This document shows positions 42,876 through 53,072 of a DNA stretch of 64,000 bases, one piece after another. The stretch lies in assembly GCA_021325355.1 (NCBI GenBank), contig JAJPHI010000023.1:175965-239964 (forward strand), read 5' to 3'. The stretch comes from Pseudomonadota bacterium. GTDB lineage: Bacteria; Desulfobacterota; Binatia; Binatales; Binataceae. The position numbers and the translations under genes were made by a program. The notes beneath the pieces were generated by a model that was not told where the DNA came from, did no database searches, and was given only the letters and a program-made list of their open reading frames with translations. Position 1 is the stretch's first letter. The number at the start of each line of letters is the position of its first letter.

Positions 42876-45800
42876 TCAGTTCTGATAGTAATCCTGCAGG
42901 GCGCGCACGGCGGGCTGCTGGGCCTTGAGGGCGGCGATCGCTTCGACCGCGGCCTGGGCGCCGGCGATGGTGGTGAAGAACGGCAGGCGCAGCTCGAGGG
43001 CGGTGCGGCGGATCGAGAATGAATCGGCGGTGCCCTTTTCATCAGGCGTGTTGATGACGGCGGCGATCGCGTTGGCGCGCATCAGATCGAGCACGTGCGG
43101 GCTGCCCTGCAGGACCCGATTGACGGCATCGCAGGGGACCCCGAGCTGGTTGATGAAACGCGCCGTGCCGGAAGTGGCGACCAATTGGAAACCCATGCGG
43201 TCAAGACCGCGGGCGATCGGTTCGAGGAGCGGCTTGTCGGCGTCGCGCACACTGATAAAGATCCGGCCCGCGAGCGGCAGATCGGTCGCGGCGCTCAATT
43301 CAGCCTTGGCGAAGGCGAGCGGGAAGGAAGCGTCGAGGCCCATCACCTCGCCGGTTGATTTCATCTCGGGACCGAGCAGGGTATCGACGTTGGGAAAGCG
43401 CGCGAACGGAAAGACCGATTCCTTGACAGCGACGTGCGTGGGCACGCGCTCGGCGGTGAGGCCGAGGTCGCGCAGTTTGCGCCCGGCCATCACGCGCGCG
43501 GCAAGTTTGGCGAGAGGAACGCCGATGGCCTTGCTGACGAACGGGATGGTGCGCGAGGCGCGCGGATTGACTTCGAGGATGTACACTTCGCCGTGGAAGA
43601 TGGCGTATTGGACGTTGATAAGCCCGACCACGCCCAGTTCGGTGGCCAGCAGGCGCGTCTGCCGAATCAGTTCGTCGATAATCGGCTGTCTGAGCGTGCG
43701 CGGCGGCAGGACGCAGGCGCTGTCGCCGGAATGGATGCCGGCGTGCTCGACGTGTTCCATGATGCCGCCGATAACGACGCGTTCGCCGTCGGCGATCGCG
43801 TCGACGTCCACTTCGATGGCGCCGTCGAGGTAGCGGTCCACCAGCAGCGGACGCTGATCGGAGGCGTGGAGCGCCTGGTCGAGGTAGCGGCGGAGGCCGT
43901 CTTCGTCGGCGATAATTTCCATCGCGCGCCCACCGAGCACGTACGAGGGACGGATCAGAACGGGATAACCGATGGCGCGGGCACCCGCGATCGCCTCGGC
44001 GGCGCTGCGCGCGAGAATGCCTTCGGGCTGGCGCAGGCCGAGGTCCTGGACCAGGCGATTGAAGCGTTCGCGATCCTCGGCGCGATCGATCGCGTCGGGC
44101 GGCGTTCCGAGGATCGGCACGCCGGCGCGCGCGAGCGGCACAGCGAGTTTGAGCGGGGTCTGACCGCCGAACTGGACAATCAGGCCGCGCGGCCGTTCGC
44201 GCTCGACGACCGCCATCACGTCTTCGAAGGTCAGCGGCTCGAAGTACAGACGATCGGAAATATCGTAATCGGTCGAGACGGTCTCGGGATTGCAGTTGAC
44301 CATGATCGTCTCGAAGCCATCCTCTTTAAGGGCGAGGCTCGCGTGGACGCAGCAGTAGTCGAACTCGATACCCTGGCCGATGCGGTTCGGGCCGCCGCCG
44401 AGGATCATTATTTTGGGGCGTGAGGTGGGTGGGGCTTCGTCCTCGGTTTCGTAAGTGGAGTAGAGATAGGGGGTGAAGGCCTCGAACTCCGCGCCACAGG
44501 TATCGACCGATTTGTAAACCGGAACCACCCCGAAAGCGCGCCGGCGTTGGGCGATTTCGGTCTCCGGGACGCCGCGAAGCTCGGCGATGCGATGGTCCGA
44601 GAAGCCCATCGCCTTGACTTCGTGCAACAATTCCGGGCTGAGCGGTCCGCCGGCGATGCGCGACTCAGTGCCGACAATCTCGGCGATGGCGCGCAGGAAC
44701 CAGGGGTCGATCATGGTGAGCCGCTGGATCTCGTCGACGGTGAGGCCGAGACGGAGCGCGTCGGCAATGTAATAGAGGCGGGCGCTGTTGGGACGCGTCA
44801 GATGGGTGCGGATGAGGTCGAGGGCGGCATTACGGTCGAGGCCGAGCACGCGGCTTTCGAAGCCCCAGGAGCCGATTTCGAGCGAACGCAGAGCTTTCTG
44901 CAGGGATTCCTTGAAGGTGCGTCCGATGGCCATCACCTCGCCGACGGACTTCATCTGCGGACCGAGCTCATCGAGGGCGCCGCGAAATTTCTCGAAGGTG
45001 AAGCGCGGGATTTTGGTCACGACATAGTCGATGGTGGGTTCGAAGCAGGCCGGAGTTGCGCGGGTGATGTCGTTGGCGATCTCGTCGAGCCGATAGCCGA
45101 CGGCAAGGCGCGCGGCGATTTTGGCAATCGGGAAGCCGGTGGCCTTGGAGGCCAGCGCCGAACTGCGCGAGACGCGCGGATTCATCTCGATGACCACCAT
45201 CCGGCCATCGGCGGGATTAACCGCGAACTGAATATTCGAACCGCCGGTATCGACGCCAATTTCGCGGATGATGCGCAGGGCGGCGTCGCGCATGATCTGG
45301 TATTCCTTGTCGGTGAGGGTCTGCGCGGGCGCGACCGTGATGGAATCGCCGGTATGCACGCCCATCGGATCGAGGTTCTCGATGGAGCAGATGATGACGA
45401 CGTTGTCGGCGCTGTCGCGCATCACCTCGAGTTCAAATTCCTTCCATCCTTCGACCGACTCTTCGAGCAGGACTTCGTGGATGGGCGACATTTCGAGGCC
45501 CCAGCGCACGCGGGCGTGAAAGTCGTCCTCGGTGCGGGCGATTGAACCGCCGGTGCCGCCGAGGGTGCGCGAGGGCCGGATAATCAGCGGCAGTCCCAGT
45601 TGGCGCATCGCGGCGTCGGCGTCGGCCTCCGAATGGGCGATGAACGAGCGCGGCACGGCGAGGCCGATCCGCAGCATCGCCTGCTTGAAGAGCTCGCGAT
45701 CCTCGGCCTTCTTGATCGCGTCGAGGCGTGCGCCGATGAGCTCGACGCCGTAACGCTCGAGGACTCCCGACTCGGCGAGCGCGATAGCGAGGTTGAGCGC

Positions 45801-46082
45801 GGTCTGGCCGCCGACGGTGGGCAGGACGGCATCGGGGCGTTCGCGGGCGATCACCTGAGCGACGGTCTCGACCGTCATCGGCTCGACATAGGTACGGTCG
45901 GCGAGCTCGGGGTCGGTCATGATCGTGGCGGGATTGGAATTGATCAGGATCAGGCGGAGCCCTTCTTCGCGCAGCGCCTTGACCGCCTGCGTGCCGGAGT
46001 AATCGAACTCGCACGCCTGCCCGATTACGATCGGGCCCGAGCCGATCAGCAGAACTGACTTGAGGTCCTGGCGACGCGGCAT
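42876..46082 (-). CDS. carB: Carbamoyl-phosphate synthase large subunit
   Basis: A 1068-residue ATP-grasp synthase that makes carbamoyl phosphate for pyrimidines and arginine. Two homologous halves each carry an ATP-grasp domain: [13 protein letters not shown] with [13 protein letters not shown] in the first and [17 protein letters not shown] in the second. An MGS-like allosteric domain ends the protein ([23 protein letters not shown]). The ATG at 46082 giving [21 protein letters not shown] is the usual start; an upstream extension into carA is rejected. One base separates it from carA. Confidence 0.97.
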   Translation of the reverse strand: MPRRQDLKSVLLIGSGPIVIGQACEFDYSGTQAVKALREEGLRLILINSNPATIMTDPELADRTYVEPMTVETVAQVIARERPDAVLPTVGGQTALNLAIALAESGVLERYGVELIGARLDAIKKAEDRELFKQAMLRIGLAVPRSFIAHSEADADAAMRQLGLPLIIRPSRTLGGTGGSIARTEDDFHARVRWGLEMSPIHEVLLEESVEGWKEFELEVMRDSADNVVIICSIENLDPMGVHTGDSITVAPAQTLTDKEYQIMRDAALRIIREIGVDTGGSNIQFAVNPADGRMVVIEMNPRVSRSSALASKATGFPIAKIAARLAVGYRLDEIANDITRATPACFEPTIDYVVTKIPRFTFEKFRGALDELGPQMKSVGEVMAIGRTFKESLQKALRSLEIGSWGFESRVLGLDRNAALDLIRTHLTRPNSARLYYIADALRLGLTVDEIQRLTMIDPWFLRAIAEIVGTESRIAGGPLSPELLHEVKAMGFSDHRIAELRGVPETEIAQRRRAFGVVPVYKSVDTCGAEFEAFTPYLYSTYETEDEAPPTSRPKIMILGGGPNRIGQGIEFDYCCVHASLALKEDGFETIMVNCNPETVSTDYDISDRLYFEPLTFEDVMAVVERERPRGLIVQFGGQTPLKLAVPLARAGVPILGTPPDAIDRAEDRERFNRLVQDLGLRQPEGILARSAAEAIAGARAIGYPVLIRPSYVLGGRAMEIIADEDGLRRYLDQALHASDQRPLLVDRYLDGAIEVDVDAIADGERVVIGGIMEHVEHAGIHSGDSACVLPPRTLRQPIIDELIRQTRLLATELGVVGLINVQYAIFHGEVYILEVNPRASRTIPFVSKAIGVPLAKLAARVMAGRKLRDLGLTAERVPTHVAVKESVFPFARFPNVDTLLGPEMKSTGEVMGLDASFPLAFAKAELSAATDLPLAGRIFISVRDADKPLLEPIARGLDRMGFQLVATSGTARFINQLGVPCDAVNRVLQGSPHVLDLMRANAIAAVINTPDEKGTADSFSIRRTALELRLPFFTTIAGAQAAVEAIAALKAQQPAVRALQDYYQN

Positions 46083-46083
46083 C

Positions 46084-47268
46084 TCAGGATCCTGCGGCGT
46101 CGGCGCCGAGATGTTCGAGGGCGTCGGCACCGTGGCGGGCGAAGGCTTCGACGAGTTGTCTGAAGCGCCGGAACAGGTAGCTCGCGTCGTGCGGCCCGGG
46201 CGAGGCTTCCGGATGATACTGCACGGAGAAGAACGGGACGCCGAGACCGCGCAGTCCTTCGACCGTGCGATCATTGAGGTTCAGGTGGGTCAATTCGGCT
46301 TTGCCGGCAAGCGAGTCCGCATCGACCGCGAAGCCATGATTCTGCGAAGTGATTTCGACGCGCTGCGTGCGCAAATCCATCACCGGATGATTCGCTCCAT
46401 GATGACCGAACGCGAGTTTGTAGGTTTGTCCGCCGAGCGCCAAGCCGAGCATCTGATGGCCGAGACAGATGCCGAAGATGGGTTTGCGGCCGAGCAGCGC
46501 GCGCACGGTTTCGTAAGCATAGGGGACGGCGGCCGGGTCGGCGGGGCCGTTCGAGAGAAAGATGCCGTCGGGATTAAGAGCGAGAATCTCCTCTGCGGGG
46601 GTGAAGGCCGGAAGCACGCGAACGCGGAAACCGGTCGCGACCAGAAGGCGAAGGATATTGCGCTTGATCCCGTAATCGAGCGCGGCGACGAGCGGCGCAT
46701 CGCGCAACTCCTCGGCGCGCGGCTGCCGATAGCCGTGAGTGAGTGACCAATCGGCGATCTCCCAGTCGTAGGGCTCGCGGCAGGTGACCTCTTTCACGAG
46801 GTCCCGTCCGACGAGGCCGGGCGCCGCTTTAGCTTTGGCGACCAGTTCTTCGGGATCGAGCGAGACGCTCGAGATGATCGCCTGCTGGGCGCCGCGCTGG
46901 CGAATGTGGCGCACCAGCGCGCGCGTGTCGATGCCTTGGATGCCGACTATCTGCGCGCGCTCAAGATATTCGCTGAGGGTCAGGTTGGCGCGCCAGTTGG
47001 AGGGGCGGTCGATATACTCGCGCACCACGAAGCCCTCGACGTACACGCGCGCGGCTTCTTCATCGTCGGGGTTGACGCCGACGTTGCCGATCTCAGGGTA
47101 GGTCATTGCGACGATCTGACCCTTGTAGGACGGGTCGGTCAGGACCTCCTGATAACCGGACATCGCGGTGTTGAAGACCACTTCGCCGAGGCCTTCGCCG
47201 ATCGCACCGAAGGCGCGACCGCGGAAGATGCGACCGTCGGCCAGTGCCAGAATAGCCTCACGCGGCAT
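46084..47268 (-). CDS. carA: Carbamoyl-phosphate synthase small (glutamine amidotransferase) subunit
   Basis: A 394-residue class I glutaminase that feeds ammonia to CarB. The N-terminal half starts [19 protein letters not shown]. The catalytic Cys is in [15 protein letters not shown], with SQNHGFAVD and [11 protein letters not shown] supplying His-Glu. It overlaps the end of pyrC by 11 bases and abuts carB. The ATG at 47268 gives the family N-terminus; another in-frame Met seven codons upstream is less likely. Confidence 0.97.
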   Translation of the reverse strand: MPREAILALADGRIFRGRAFGAIGEGLGEVVFNTAMSGYQEVLTDPSYKGQIVAMTYPEIGNVGVNPDDEEAARVYVEGFVVREYIDRPSNWRANLTLSEYLERAQIVGIQGIDTRALVRHIRQRGAQQAIISSVSLDPEELVAKAKAAPGLVGRDLVKEVTCREPYDWEIADWSLTHGYRQPRAEELRDAPLVAALDYGIKRNILRLLVATGFRVRVLPAFTPAEEILALNPDGIFLSNGPADPAAVPYAYETVRALLGRKPIFGICLGHQMLGLALGGQTYKLAFGHHGANHPVMDLRTQRVEITSQNHGFAVDADSLAGKAELTHLNLNDRTVEGLRGLGVPFFSVQYHPEASPGPHDASYLFRRFRQLVEAFARHGADALEHLGADAAGS

Positions 47269-48628
47269 CGGCGCTACCTCGGCGGGCATCGTGGACGACG
47301 CGGCCGGCGACGATCGTGAGCACGGCCTGGCCTTTGAGCCTCCATCCGGCAAACGGCGTATTGCGGCTGAGCGAGCAAAACTGTTCGGGGTTAACGGTCC
47401 ATTCAAGCTTAGGATCAACCACGGTGATATCGGCTAGGGCGCCCGCTGCGAGGGTGCCGAGGTTGTCGAGGCGAAGCAAGCGTGCCGGATTCGCGGACAT
47501 CAGTTCGACCAGACGCAGAGGAGTAATCAGGCCTTCGTGGACCAGGGTCAATGCCAATCCGAGGGCGGTCTCGAGACCGATTATACCATTGGCCGCAGTC
47601 GCGAGCGCGTGGGCGGCTTCATCGGGCAGCGGCGCGGCGGCGCAGCTTCGCGGAAAATGGCGGGCGAGCAGCGAATGTTGCTTGGAATCGGGGTCATGCG
47701 GCGCGTGATCGGTCGCGATCATATCAATCGAACCGTCGGCGAGGCCACGTCGGAGACGATCGCGGTCGAGCGGACTGCGCAAGGGCGGCGCCATCCGGGC
47801 ATCGGCACCGCAGGTGAGCACGGTGCGGTCGTCGAGGATGAAGTGATGCGGCGTTACTTCGCAGGACACCGCAACCCCGGCGGCGCGCGCGGCGGTTATC
47901 AGGTCGAGCGCGCCGGCCGTCGAGACATGCGCGAGATGGAGCGGCGTGCCGAGCTCGCGCGCGATCGCGAGGTCGCGGCCGACGCGTTCGGTTTCGGCTG
48001 AGGCTGGAATACCCTTGACGCCGAGCGCCTGGGCAACCGCGCCGGCGTTCATGGCGCCGGAAACGGTCAATGCGCGATCTTCTTCGTGCAGCGACACGGC
48101 GAACCCGGCGCTTGCGGCGGCCTCGAGTGCCTGCTTCAGCACGCCGACGTCGTCGAGGGGGAGGCCGTCGTCGGAGAACATCCGGGCGCCCGCCTGAACC
48201 ATGGCGGGAAAATCGACCAAATCGCGACCGCGCAAACCCCGGGTGACAGCCGCGACCGGCACGAGCCGCGCCGCCTCAGCCGCGGGCGCCCGCTCGAGCA
48301 TGTAACGGGTGATTTCCGGCGTGTCGTTGACCGGCGCCGTATTGGCCATCGCGGCGACGGCCGTGAAACCGCCGGCCGCGGCGGCGCGCAGGCCGGAGCG
48401 GATCGTCTCCTTTTCGGGAAAGCCCGGGTCGCGCAGATGGACGTGGGGGTCGATCAGCCCGGGCATCACCCAGAGTCCGTGACAATCAATTTTCAGCGCA
48501 TCGGCGGGGACGGGCAGATCGCGGCCGAGGCCGACGATCCGGTCGGACTCGATGAGCAGATTGCCGTCGGTATCGAGCTTTGAGCGGGGGTCGAGAAGCC
48601 GGCCGTCGAGCAGCATGATGCGCTTCAT
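47258..48628 (-). CDS. pyrC: Dihydroorotase
   Basis: A 456-residue class I (PyrC-type) dihydroorotase that closes carbamoyl-aspartate. The zinc motif [11 protein letters not shown] is at about 61-71, [14 protein letters not shown] follows, and late motifs [13 protein letters not shown] and [20 protein letters not shown] are typical. It overlaps pyrB* by four bases and carA by 11. Enzyme and order fit an intact pyr operon. Confidence 0.96.
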   Translation of the reverse strand: MKRIMLLDGRLLDPRSKLDTDGNLLIESDRIVGLGRDLPVPADALKIDCHGLWVMPGLIDPHVHLRDPGFPEKETIRSGLRAAAAGGFTAVAAMANTAPVNDTPEITRYMLERAPAAEAARLVPVAAVTRGLRGRDLVDFPAMVQAGARMFSDDGLPLDDVGVLKQALEAAASAGFAVSLHEEDRALTVSGAMNAGAVAQALGVKGIPASAETERVGRDLAIARELGTPLHLAHVSTAGALDLITAARAAGVAVSCEVTPHHFILDDRTVLTCGADARMAPPLRSPLDRDRLRRGLADGSIDMIATDHAPHDPDSKQHSLLARHFPRSCAAAPLPDEAAHALATAANGIIGLETALGLALTLVHEGLITPLRLVELMSANPARLLRLDNLGTLAAGALADITVVDPKLEWTVNPEQFCSLSRNTPFAGWRLKGQAVLTIVAGRVVHDARRGSADAA

Positions 48629-50577
48629 GGCGCCTGCTCCGAGGCGACGTGAGGTTCGAGGAGCGAGTAGATAACCACCCGATCGACGCCTTTCTGGGCG
48701 TCGCCGGTGTCGCCGGGGGCGAGGCGTACCGACACACGCTCGCCCCGTGCGGTGGGAATGCTGCGGCCGATATAATTGGGCCGAATTGGCAGCGCACGAT
48801 GGCCGCGGTCAATCAGGACGGCGAGTTTCACGGCGGCGGGGCGGCCGTGACGCCACAAAGCGGTCATCGCTCTCTGTACCGTCCATCCGCTGTTGATGAC
48901 GTCGTCAACCAGCACGACCTCGCGTCCATCGACGCAGAGATTGTCGGTGGCGCCATCGATGCGGCGCAGGACCGGGTCGTCGGCGTAGACATCGACGGCG
49001 GCGCAGGGTGGACGAAAGTTCATGATGGGCGCGAGGGCCTCGCAGACGCGCATCGCGAGGATGGCGCCGCGGCTGACGACGCCGACGACGACGAGCGCCG
49101 TCGGCTCGGCGGAATCGGCCGCGATTTGCGTCGAGATGGCCTGACAGGCGTGCGCGATCTCGGCGGCGTTCATGATTTCGCGCTGTGGGCCGCGGCGGTA
49201 GGGTTCGTAGCCCTGCTCCTCGGCCTCCTTGACGGTCTCGAAGACCGCCAGCGTGCCGTCTTCAATCCAGCGGCGCACGTAGCCGTAGAGATTTTCATCG
49301 AAATGATAATAGCGGCGGCTCGAAGCATGGCCGACGTATTCGACCTTGAGCTCGCGCTCGCAAAATTCGCAGCGCAGGCCGAGCACGGCGCGGCCGGCAT
49401 TGTGCGCGAGGCGGAAGCGCGGCGTCAGATAGGCGCTTTCGTGGCGCGTGATGCATAAGGCGTTGGGGCAGCGGGGGGTGCTGCCCGTCTTGAAGCGCAC
49501 CAGCGGCTGTGCGGGCTCGGGTCGGGCGGCGCGCCTGGCGCCCTCGAGCATCCAGGCAATCAGCGCCATCCGCACCGGCACGCCGGCGGCGGCCTGCTCG
49601 AAATAGACCGCGCGTGGGTCGTTATCGAGCTCATAGGCGAGTTCGTCGGTGCGCGGCAGCGGATGCATCACCACGGCGCCCTGGGCACGGGTGCTGCGCA
49701 GGGCGCGGGCGTCGAAATGAACGTAGTCCTGGCCGTCGGCGCCGCCGCCGTTCAGCCGCTCGCGCTGTAGACGGGTGACGTAAAAGGCGTCGAGGGCTGC
49801 GGGCGGGCGCGCGGTGGGCACTCGCGCCAGCGGGTCATCGCCGGTAAACAGGGCCATCTGATGGGGTGCGCTGGGGGTCAGATAGAGCGCGTCGAGTCCG
49901 CCCGACTGCGACTTCAGCTCGTCGATCGTCAGCGTCGAAAGCTTGTAGCGGCGTTCGGCGGCGACGCGCTCGAGCACGTAATCCGGCAAAGCCATCCCGC
50001 CATAGGGAACGGTGACGATATTGGCGCCGAAGCGCGCCAACGCATAGATGAGCGAATGGACGGTGCGGCCGTACTTGAGGTCGCCGCAGATCGCGACCGT
50101 CAAGCCCTCGAGGCGGCCCTTCTTGCGCTGCAGGATATACAAATCGCACAGGGTCTGCGTGGGATGCTCGCGGCTGCCGTCGCCGGCGTTGATGACTGGA
50201 ACCGAGGCGTACTCGGCGGCGACGCGCGCGGCGCCGTCGTTCGGATGGCGCACGACGAGCAGGTCGGCGTAGGCCGACACGACGCGCACCGTATCGGCGA
50301 GGGTTTCGCCTTTGGCGGCTGAGGAGGAATGCATATCGGCGGAACTGATCACGCTGCCGCCCAGCCGATGCATCGCTGACTCGAAGCTCAGGCGGGTGCG
50401 GGTCGAAGGTTCGTAGAACAGGGTCGCCATGATCAGGCCTTCGGCCAGCGCGAGGCGATCGCCGCGTTCAAGCGCGGCGGCGAAGTCCGCCGCTCGCTCG
50501 AAGATCTGCTCGATCTCGGCGATCGTGAGGTCATCAATCGAGACCAGATCGCACTTGGGGAAGCGCGGCATCGTCAA
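48625..50577 (-). CDS. pyrB: Aspartate carbamoyltransferase fused to a PyrI zinc domain and a PyrR-like domain
   Basis: A single 650-residue reading frame with three parts. Residues 1-350 are a normal ATCase catalytic chain: STRTR at 58-62, HPTQTLCD at 138-145 and HPLPR at 305-309. Residues 365-412 match the zinc domain of PyrI: CPNALCIT (Cys370, Cys375) and CEFC (Cys403, Cys406) with the same spacing as E. coli PyrI. Residues ~465-645 are a PyrR-like phosphoribosyltransferase: VVSRGAIL, the PRPP loop LVDDVINSGWT at 556-566 and the PyrR ending LIDRGHRALPIRPNYIG. The PyrI nucleotide-binding domain is absent. It overlaps the stand-alone pyrR by four bases. The PyrR part may supply allosteric control; that is inference. 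Confidence 0.9.
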   Translation of the reverse strand: MTMPRFPKCDLVSIDDLTIAEIEQIFERAADFAAALERGDRLALAEGLIMATLFYEPSTRTRLSFESAMHRLGGSVISSADMHSSSAAKGETLADTVRVVSAYADLLVVRHPNDGAARVAAEYASVPVINAGDGSREHPTQTLCDLYILQRKKGRLEGLTVAICGDLKYGRTVHSLIYALARFGANIVTVPYGGMALPDYVLERVAAERRYKLSTLTIDELKSQSGGLDALYLTPSAPHQMALFTGDDPLARVPTARPPAALDAFYVTRLQRERLNGGGADGQDYVHFDARALRSTRAQGAVVMHPLPRTDELAYELDNDPRAVYFEQAAAGVPVRMALIAWMLEGARRAARPEPAQPLVRFKTGSTPRCPNALCITRHESAYLTPRFRLAHNAGRAVLGLRCEFCERELKVEYVGHASSRRYYHFDENLYGYVRRWIEDGTLAVFETVKEAEEQGYEPYRRGPQREIMNAAEIAHACQAISTQIAADSAEPTALVVVGVVSRGAILAMRVCEALAPIMNFRPPCAAVDVYADDPVLRRIDGATDNLCVDGREVVLVDDVINSGWTVQRAMTALWRHGRPAAVKLAVLIDRGHRALPIRPNYIGRSIPTARGERVSVRLAPGDTGDAQKGVDRVVIYSLLEPHVASEQAP

Positions 50578-51134
50578 GCCTTCCTCTCGCTGATGACGAC
50601 CGAGTCGACGCCGTCGATTTCGCTCAGTTTGACGTACACGCGCTGGCCCGGCGGCGCACTGAGGTTGCGCCCGACGTAGTCGGCGCGAATCGGCAGCTCG
50701 CGCTCGCCGCGATCAATCAGCACCAGCAACTGCACCGCGGTTGGACGGCCGAGGTCAGTCAGCGCGGAGAGGGCCGCGCGGACGGTGCGACCCGTATAGA
50801 GCACGTCGTCGACGAGCAACACGGGCTTCCCGTCGAGGGTAAAGGGAATATCGCGTCCGAGGATCCGCGGATCGCCGGGGCGACCCTTGCCGTCGTCGCG
50901 ATAGGACGAAATATCGAGGGTTCCGACCGGCGGAGCAGCGACGCCAAGCGACGGCAGGATTGCCGCGATGCGGTGGGCGAGGACGGCGCCGCGTCGGAGC
51001 ACGCCGATTAGCACAAGTTCCATCATGCCGGGATTGCGCTCACAGACCTCGTGGGCCATCCGCGCCAGGGCGCGGCGAATGGCTTCGGTGTCCATCGCGA
51101 CGGTCGCCTTATGATTCGGCGTGGTCAGCGTCAT
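50574..51134 (-). CDS. pyrR: PyrR, bifunctional pyr-operon regulator / uracil phosphoribosyltransferase
   Basis: A ~186-residue PyrR. DTEAIRRALARMAHEVCER starts the domain, and the PRPP-binding loop is LLVDDVLYTGRTVRAAL. VLIDRGERELPIRADYVGRN and YVKLSEIDGVDSVVI are PyrR-specific. The ATG at 51134 gives a normal length; 51095 and 51257 are alternatives. It starts the pyr operon. In Firmicutes PyrR binds mRNA and causes attenuation; whether it does so here is inferred from the leader hairpins. Confidence 0.92.
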   Translation of the reverse strand: MTLTTPNHKATVAMDTEAIRRALARMAHEVCERNPGMMELVLIGVLRRGAVLAHRIAAILPSLGVAAPPVGTLDISSYRDDGKGRPGDPRILGRDIPFTLDGKPVLLVDDVLYTGRTVRAALSALTDLGRPTAVQLLVLIDRGERELPIRADYVGRNLSAPPGQRVYVKLSEIDGVDSVVISERKA

Positions 51135-51482
51135 CCTTGACCGTGACCGATTTGACCGAGACCGACTTGATCGTGAGAGACGTGGGCGGAGCCCATCGGG
51201 AGCTTCCAGCGGCGGGAAGCCGCCGCTTGCATACAGCTTAGGGAAGGGAGCCGGCACGCTTCATCGCGTACGGGCCAACATGGAGCATGAGCCATTTGTG
51301 TGCCTTGGGCCCTCGCGGGAGCACCTTAAAAGCATCTAGAGTTTTGCCTTCCCTGAGCCGAGAGTCAATCCGGCATGACGAAACCGCGCGCGTTGTTTCA
51401 ACAGGCCGGGCGAAGCGGACGCGGTTCGGCGGCCGACGCCGGTGGGGGCTTCGGCGGCGAGGGGACCGGAGCCTTGGCGGCG
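51135..51482. other. pyr operon leader and intergenic region
   Basis: The 348 bases between the coiled-coil gene and pyrR contain no gene. They hold the leader hairpins and, close to pyrR, a run of degenerate GACCGA repeats (51138-51169). The promoter is not obvious. Confidence 0.5.
51183..51227 (-). promoter_or_regulatory. Leader hairpins of pyrR, mutually exclusive
   Basis: On the minus strand AGCGGCGG pairs with CCGCCGCT around CTTC (51208-51227). The same bases can instead form GCTTCC/GGAAGC around CGCCGCT, excluding the first. A third small hairpin TGGGC/GCCCA follows at 51183-51195. They precede the pyrR start by about 50-75 bases. An attenuator or ribosome-site switch is plausible; no T-run is seen. 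Confidence 0.4.
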
Positions 51483-52178
51483 TTAACGTCCGCCGGCCTG
51501 GCGTTCGAGTTTGCGCAGGCGTTGATCCTGATCGCGGGTCTGCACGGTGATGCGATCGTCGAAGCGCTCGAACTTGCGCGCCAGGGCGGCCAGCGCCTTG
51601 TTGGTCTGTTTCAGCTCGGCATCGATTTTCTTGACCACGCCCTGGGCGGAGTCGGCCACCTCTTCGCGGACGGTCGCGGTAAGGTGGGGCAGCTCACGGC
51701 CCAAGGCCACGCGGGCCGCGGCGAGCTCCTTGCGGAGGGCATCGCCGGCGGCGGCGATCTCGCCTTTCAGACGATCGCTGAGGGCCGTGGTTTCGCGCGC
51801 CAATTCCTCGGCGAGGCGATCGCGCAGACCGGCGACGGTGGCTTCGGTGCTCTGATTGAGATCATTGCGCAGGGAGGCCAACTGCTCGCGCAGTTCGACG
51901 CGCGTCGCGCCGAGCATCTCGCCGAGTCGCACCATCTCGGCACCGAGGTCGGCGCGGGCGGCGACAATCGCTTCGCGGTTCTGCGCGAGGTTGTCCGAGA
52001 TAAAGCGGACCTGGCGGCCGACTTCGGTAAACTGGCTGTTGATCTGATTGCGGAGGGCGTCGAGGCGTCCGCCGAAACCGGTGACCGCCTCGAGCACCAG
52101 TTCAAAGCGAGCGCCGAGCTGTTCGAGGATCGCGCCGATACGATTCAGCCCGTCAGTTCCAGTTGTCATCTCCCCCAC
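51483..52178 (-). CDS. Apolipoprotein-like coiled-coil protein
   Basis: A 231-residue protein built almost wholly of amphipathic heptads with few aromatic residues, e.g. NDLNQSTEATVAGLRDRLAEEL and the ending RDQDQRLRKLERQAGG. Regular 11/22-residue periodicity resembles apolipoprotein A or PspA-like proteins. There is no signal peptide or membrane segment. It may bind membranes or filaments in the cytoplasm. It lies between lepB and the pyr operon; association with either is unproven. Confidence 0.65.
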   Translation of the reverse strand: MGEMTTGTDGLNRIGAILEQLGARFELVLEAVTGFGGRLDALRNQINSQFTEVGRQVRFISDNLAQNREAIVAARADLGAEMVRLGEMLGATRVELREQLASLRNDLNQSTEATVAGLRDRLAEELARETTALSDRLKGEIAAAGDALRKELAAARVALGRELPHLTATVREEVADSAQGVVKKIDAELKQTNKALAALARKFERFDDRITVQTRDQDQRLRKLERQAGGR

Positions 52179-52343
52179 AGCAATCGCTCCTTGCCGGCCG
52201 TCGGTACGCGGACTCGTGACGGCCGCGGTTCAGCGCAATTCGGCGTTGAGCAAGCGGGCCGGAAAGCAGCCAGGCAACGTCGTCGCCGCGCCTCGCGCAC
52301 CGGCGACCATTTAAGGCCCGGGGCGCGCGATACACAATAGTTG

Positions 52344-53066
52344 CTAATCAACAGGTTTGAACAGGCGCGACCAGCGGACATCGTAGAGGCAGCGGAACGG
52401 CGAGGCATCCTCGCCACCGCGGCAGGACCAGTAGATGAACATCGCCCGACCCTCGACCTCATCGCGGGTGATCGGTCCCCAAAAGCGGCTGTCGTAACTG
52501 CGATCGCGATTATCGCCCATCATGAAGTACTGGTTGGCCTGCAGTGTGATCGGGTCCATCGAATCGCGTTGCGAGCTGTCGCGCTGGTCCGGCGGGACCA
52601 CGTAGTGAGTGCCGGGGGGCGTCGGCGCCGGCGCGCCGTTCAGGTAAAGCATCCCATCTTTGACCGCCACGGTATCGCCCGGGATACCGACGACGCGCTT
52701 GATGAAATCCTTGGTCGGATCGATCGGTGGCACGAAGACGACGACGTCGCCGCGATGGACGGGCTCGAGCTGAAACAGGTAGGTGCCATAGGGGATCTCG
52801 TGGGCGAACGGCGTCAGGCCGAAAAAGGAATCGGGGATGCGCAGACCATAGATCAGTTTGTTGACCATGATGTGGTCGCCGATGAGCAGCGTCTGCTCCA
52901 TCGAGCCGGAGGGAATCTTGTACGGCTGGATGAGAAAGGTGCGGAGCAGGAGAGCGAGGCCGAGCGCGACGACGAAGGCCTCGAGATATTCGCGGACGAT
53001 GGATTTGCCGGAAGGGGTCACCTCGACCGGTTCGGTGAGGCGGGGTTGGGGCAATCTTTCGGGCAC
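52344..53066 (-). CDS. lepB: Signal peptidase I
   Basis: A 240-residue type I leader peptidase. A single N-terminal membrane segment at about 29-46 precedes the catalytic Ser55 in PSGSMEQTLLIGD. Lys123 in DFIKRVVGIPGD is the general base, and MMGDNRDRSYDSRFWGPI is box E. It follows lepA by six bases, as in many proteobacteria. A Zn- or Cys-rich insertion is not present; the C-terminus ends CLYDVRWSRLFKPVD. Confidence 0.95.
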   Translation of the reverse strand: MPERLPQPRLTEPVEVTPSGKSIVREYLEAFVVALGLALLLRTFLIQPYKIPSGSMEQTLLIGDHIMVNKLIYGLRIPDSFFGLTPFAHEIPYGTYLFQLEPVHRGDVVVFVPPIDPTKDFIKRVVGIPGDTVAVKDGMLYLNGAPAPTPPGTHYVVPPDQRDSSQRDSMDPITLQANQYFMMGDNRDRSYDSRFWGPITRDEVEGRAMFIYWSCRGGEDASPFRCLYDVRWSRLFKPVD

Positions 53067-53072
53067 GGGTAG

